IMG/VR virus record: IMGVR_UViG_3300030104_002013
Location: 1-31,846 of that record
Source of the DNA: a virus
DNA: 31,846 nt
Strand: one strand, 5' to 3'
The notes beneath the pieces are model-generated. The model was not told the origin of the DNA and searched no databases. It saw only the letters and a program-made list of their open reading frames with translations. The position numbers and the translations under genes are program-made. Position 1 is the first letter of the stretch. Each line of letters begins with the position of its first letter. This document shows, one piece after another, positions 30,126-31,846 of this stretch.

Positions 30126-30884
30126 ATGAAACAAACATACTTTCCACACGATTCAAACGCAAGGAATGATATTAAAATAATAAAATTGAGACAGTCTTTG
30201 GGTTTAGAGGGATACGGAATTTACTTTTGTTTACTTGAAATGTTATTTGCCGATAAAAATATGCTATGTGTTGATGATTATGATACACTTGCGTTTGCTT
30301 TACATTGCGAACCAGAAAAATTAAAAGCAGTTATCAACGATTTTGATCTATTTGAAGTTGATGGTAATTGCTTTTATTCTGCACGATTAAACGAAACAAT
30401 AGGTGAAATTATAAAGAAAAGTGTAAACGCTCGTAAGAACGCAGAAAAACGGTGGAATAAACCTAATAATATGCAGTCGCATAGCAACGGTAATGCTATT
30501 AAATTAAATAAAAGTAAAGAAGATGACATTAAATTAGATAAAAGAATAACTTTATTTAAAACCGAAATTAATTCATTTGAACAATTTAATAAAGATGATA
30601 AGGAAAACTTTTTCCTCTATTGGTCAGAGTTAAACAAATCAAAAACTAGAATGAGGTGGGAACTGGAGAGAACGTGGGATCTGAAAAGACGGTTGCAAAG
30701 GTGGTCAAATTCTCAATTTAATAATATAAATAAGCAAACCAAATTTCCAGACTGGTATGATGAATATACCTACAAGAAATTAGATAATGATGGTAGAAAA
30801 AAATATGAAGAACATTTAAAATCTTTAGGTTGGGAAAGTAAATATGCTCCAAGTGTTGGAATGGTATGGAACAAAAAAAAGTAA
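30126..30884 (+). CDS. Lin1244/DUF4373-type replication protein
   Basis: The 252-residue protein opens with YFPHDSNARNDIKIIKLRQS and LGLEGYGIYFCLLEMLFA, the hallmark of the Lin1244/Lin1753 (DUF4373) N-terminal winged-helix-like domain. A variable linker and C-terminal helical part follow (WSELNKSKTRMRWELERTWD). Such proteins are common in replication modules of phages of Firmicutes and Bacteroidota, where they are believed to act in replication initiation, similar to DnaD. No helicase or polymerase gene is seen, so the phage may recruit host replication proteins. Confidence 0.75.
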   Translation: MKQTYFPHDSNARNDIKIIKLRQSLGLEGYGIYFCLLEMLFADKNMLCVDDYDTLAFALHCEPEKLKAVINDFDLFEVDGNCFYSARLNETIGEIIKKSVNARKNAEKRWNKPNNMQSHSNGNAIKLNKSKEDDIKLDKRITLFKTEINSFEQFNKDDKENFFLYWSELNKSKTRMRWELERTWDLKRRLQRWSNSQFNNINKQTKFPDWYDEYTYKKLDNDGRKKYEEHLKSLGWESKYAPSVGMVWNKKK

Positions 30885-31039
30885 AATACATTATTTATAT
30901 AGATAAAGAAACAAATGGAACTAAAGGTGTTTATTTACATAGTCCGGGCATTATGAATGAAAAAAAATATAAAAAGTGGTTAAAAGATAACCCGAAAATA
31001 AAAATATATAAAACAGATACTTATGAGTCAGATATTTAG
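30866..31039 (+). CDS. Small hypothetical protein
   Basis: ATG at 30866 overlaps the end of the replication gene by 19 bases and gives 57 residues (MEQKKVKYIIYIDKETNGTK, then GVYLHSPGIMNEKKYKKWLK). It appears to have two strands and a lysine-rich helix. Overlap on both sides (next ATG at 31023) supports it. Not recognised. Confidence 0.5.
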   Translation: MEQKKVKYIIYIDKETNGTKGVYLHSPGIMNEKKYKKWLKDNPKIKIYKTDTYESDI

Positions 31040-31172
31040 ATTTTGTATCAGATGTTGTAGAATGTCTTTAATACAAGATGGAGAATGTTTTTTCTGCAAA
31101 GGTAAGTTTGTATTATCTGGTTTAAAAGATGATAGTAAAATAAGAAAACCAAAAAATGAAAAAACACACTAA
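31023..31172 (+). CDS. Small zinc-ribbon protein
   Basis: The 49-residue protein has a C-x2-C pair at residues 8-11 (FCIRCC) and a second at 22-25 (ECFFCKG), the spacing of a minimal zinc ribbon, followed by a lysine-rich tail. It overlaps the small gene before it by 17 bases and the HNH gene after it by 17 bases. It could bind nucleic acid with the HNH product, but this is speculation. Confidence 0.55.
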   Translation: MSQIFRFCIRCCRMSLIQDGECFFCKGKFVLSGLKDDSKIRKPKNEKTH

Positions 31173-31401
31173 AATTTATATGCAATATTTTGATTATTGT
31201 TTAGATGATGTAATTTTGTGTGAGTATTGTAATGCGAAAGCTGTCGATATTCATCACATAAAGCCTCGAGGTTTGGGGGGCAGTAAAACTAAAGACTTTA
31301 TTGCAAACCTCGTGGCCTTATGTAGACCTTGCCATATTAAAGCTGAACATAATAAAGAGTTTAATCAAAGAGTGAAAGAAATTCATTTAAAAAATTTATG
31401 A
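31156..31401 (+). CDS. HNH endonuclease
   Basis: The 81-residue protein has a full HNH core: the first pair LCEYCNA (Cys22, Cys25), then DIHHIKPRGLGG (HH pair), NLVALCRPCH (Asn, second Cys pair and final His). It is a stand-alone HNH, often found near phage replication or terminase genes, where it may help packaging or recombination. The distance to terminase (about 7 kb across the circle) makes packaging less likely. The stop overlaps the methyltransferase start (ATGA). Confidence 0.85.
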   Translation: MKKHTKIYMQYFDYCLDDVILCEYCNAKAVDIHHIKPRGLGGSKTKDFIANLVALCRPCHIKAEHNKEFNQRVKEIHLKNL

Positions 31402-31846
31402 AAGTATTGGAATTATTTGCTGGTAGTAGGTCATTCAGTAAAGTGGCTGAACAAATGGAAATGGAAACATTTACAACTGACTATAAAGATTTTGAAAGAA
31501 TAGATTATGTATGTGATATATTAGATTTTGATATAAATAAAATACCATTCAAGCCAGATATTATTTGGGCTAGTCCACCGTGCACTACATTTTCAATAGC
31601 AAGTTGCTCAACACATTGGACTAAAGATAAAAAACCCAAAACTGAAAAGTGTTTAAAAGGTATATTAATGATTAAAAAAACATTATCAATAATACAATAT
31701 TTAAAACCAAAATATTATTATATAGAAAACCCAAGAGGACTATTAAGAAAAATGAGTTTTATGCAAAATGTTGGAATAAGAAACACCGTCACGTATTGTC
31801 AATATGGAGATAGTAGAATGAAGCCAACCGATATATGGACTAATAA
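31398..31846 (+). CDS. C5 cytosine DNA methyltransferase, N-terminal part (continues at 95-254)
   Basis: Joined across the circle the protein is 202 residues. Motif I is LELFAGSRSFSKVA (4-17), the catalytic cysteine is Cys62 in the motif-IV WASPPCTTFS, and motif VI is YYIENPRGL with Glu110 (ENP instead of the more usual ENV). Motif VIII-like residues lie after the join. The family methylates C5 of cytosine in DNA with S-adenosylmethionine. It is far shorter than host enzymes (about 330 residues) because little target-recognition domain remains, as in a group of small phage methylases. It overlaps the HNH gene and leads into VRR-NUC. Confidence 0.88.
   Translation, partial: MKVLELFAGSRSFSKVAEQMEMETFTTDYKDFERIDYVCDILDFDINKIPFKPDIIWASPPCTTFSIASCSTHWTKDKKPKTEKCLKGILMIKKTLSIIQYLKPKYYYIENPRGLLRKMSFMQNVGIRNTVTYCQYGDSRMKPTDIWTN
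31753..31846. repeat. Terminal direct repeat, copy B
   Basis: Exact copy of 1-94. The methyltransferase reading frame crosses it in the same phase, so it is an overlap of a circular assembly. Confidence 0.95.

Noticed and set aside
1-31846. tRNA, rRNA, integrase, transposase
   Set aside because: None was recognised by eye; a tRNA search tool could not be run, so small tRNA remnants cannot be fully excluded.

Overview
The window is a complete small phage genome assembled as a circle. The first 94 bases repeat exactly at the end (1-94 = 31753-31846), and a cytosine-methyltransferase gene is cut by the ends and reads through the join, so the unique genome is about 31,752 bp. Every gene is on the + strand, most start codons overlap the previous stop, and base composition is strongly A+T rich. 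The host is most likely a member of Bacteroidota, probably a flavobacterium-like bacterium. The evidence is A-rich start contexts without Shine-Dalgarno sequences, a TTG-N17-TATATTTG promoter ahead of the early genes, and virion proteins of the kind seen in Bacteroidota phages (XkdF-like protease, portal with a C-terminal extension, thioredoxin-like lysis-cassette protein). No integrase was seen, so the phage is probably lytic with a tailed, siphovirus-like particle.

Layout: (a) 28194-31846 continuing into 1-1863 is the early region. It holds small unknown proteins, zinc-ribbon proteins, an XRE-type repressor, a Lin1244/DUF4373-type replication protein, an HNH nuclease, a minimal C5 cytosine methyltransferase, a VRR-NUC nuclease and a small sigma-70-like factor. 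(b) 1848-5232 is a tight five-gene 7-deazaguanine cassette: QueD, QueE, a phosphoribosyltransferase-GTP cyclohydrolase I fusion, QueC and a DpdA-like transglycosylase. (c) 5220-7612 holds a ParB-like protein, two tiny proteins and the small and large terminase subunits. (d) 7648-16854 is the tail region, with a probable -1 frameshifted tail chaperone, a terminator-like protein, gp10-like protein, two large tail proteins and the tape measure. (e) 16908-24623 is the head region plus tail tube, portal and connector. (f) 24623-28082 holds a secreted barrel-like protein with an EF-hand loop, a lysis cassette (two small membrane proteins, thioredoxin-like protein, M15 endolysin, 3-TM holin) and a metallophosphoesterase.

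Working model: a host-type promoter at 28143-28170 drives one long transcript across the circular join, through the DNA-modification cassette to the terminase. The phage sigma factor made from it may then read a 13-base motif (ATATTTAATAAAA) found exactly four times, each 4-10 bases before a structural gene. The modification cassette makes a preQ0-type base from GTP and DpdA swaps it for guanine in phage DNA, giving resistance to host restriction. Two features of the cassette look unusual: a phosphoribosyltransferase domain fused to FolE, and a QueC without any of its usual zinc-binding cysteines. All functions are read from motifs by eye; no database search was run.
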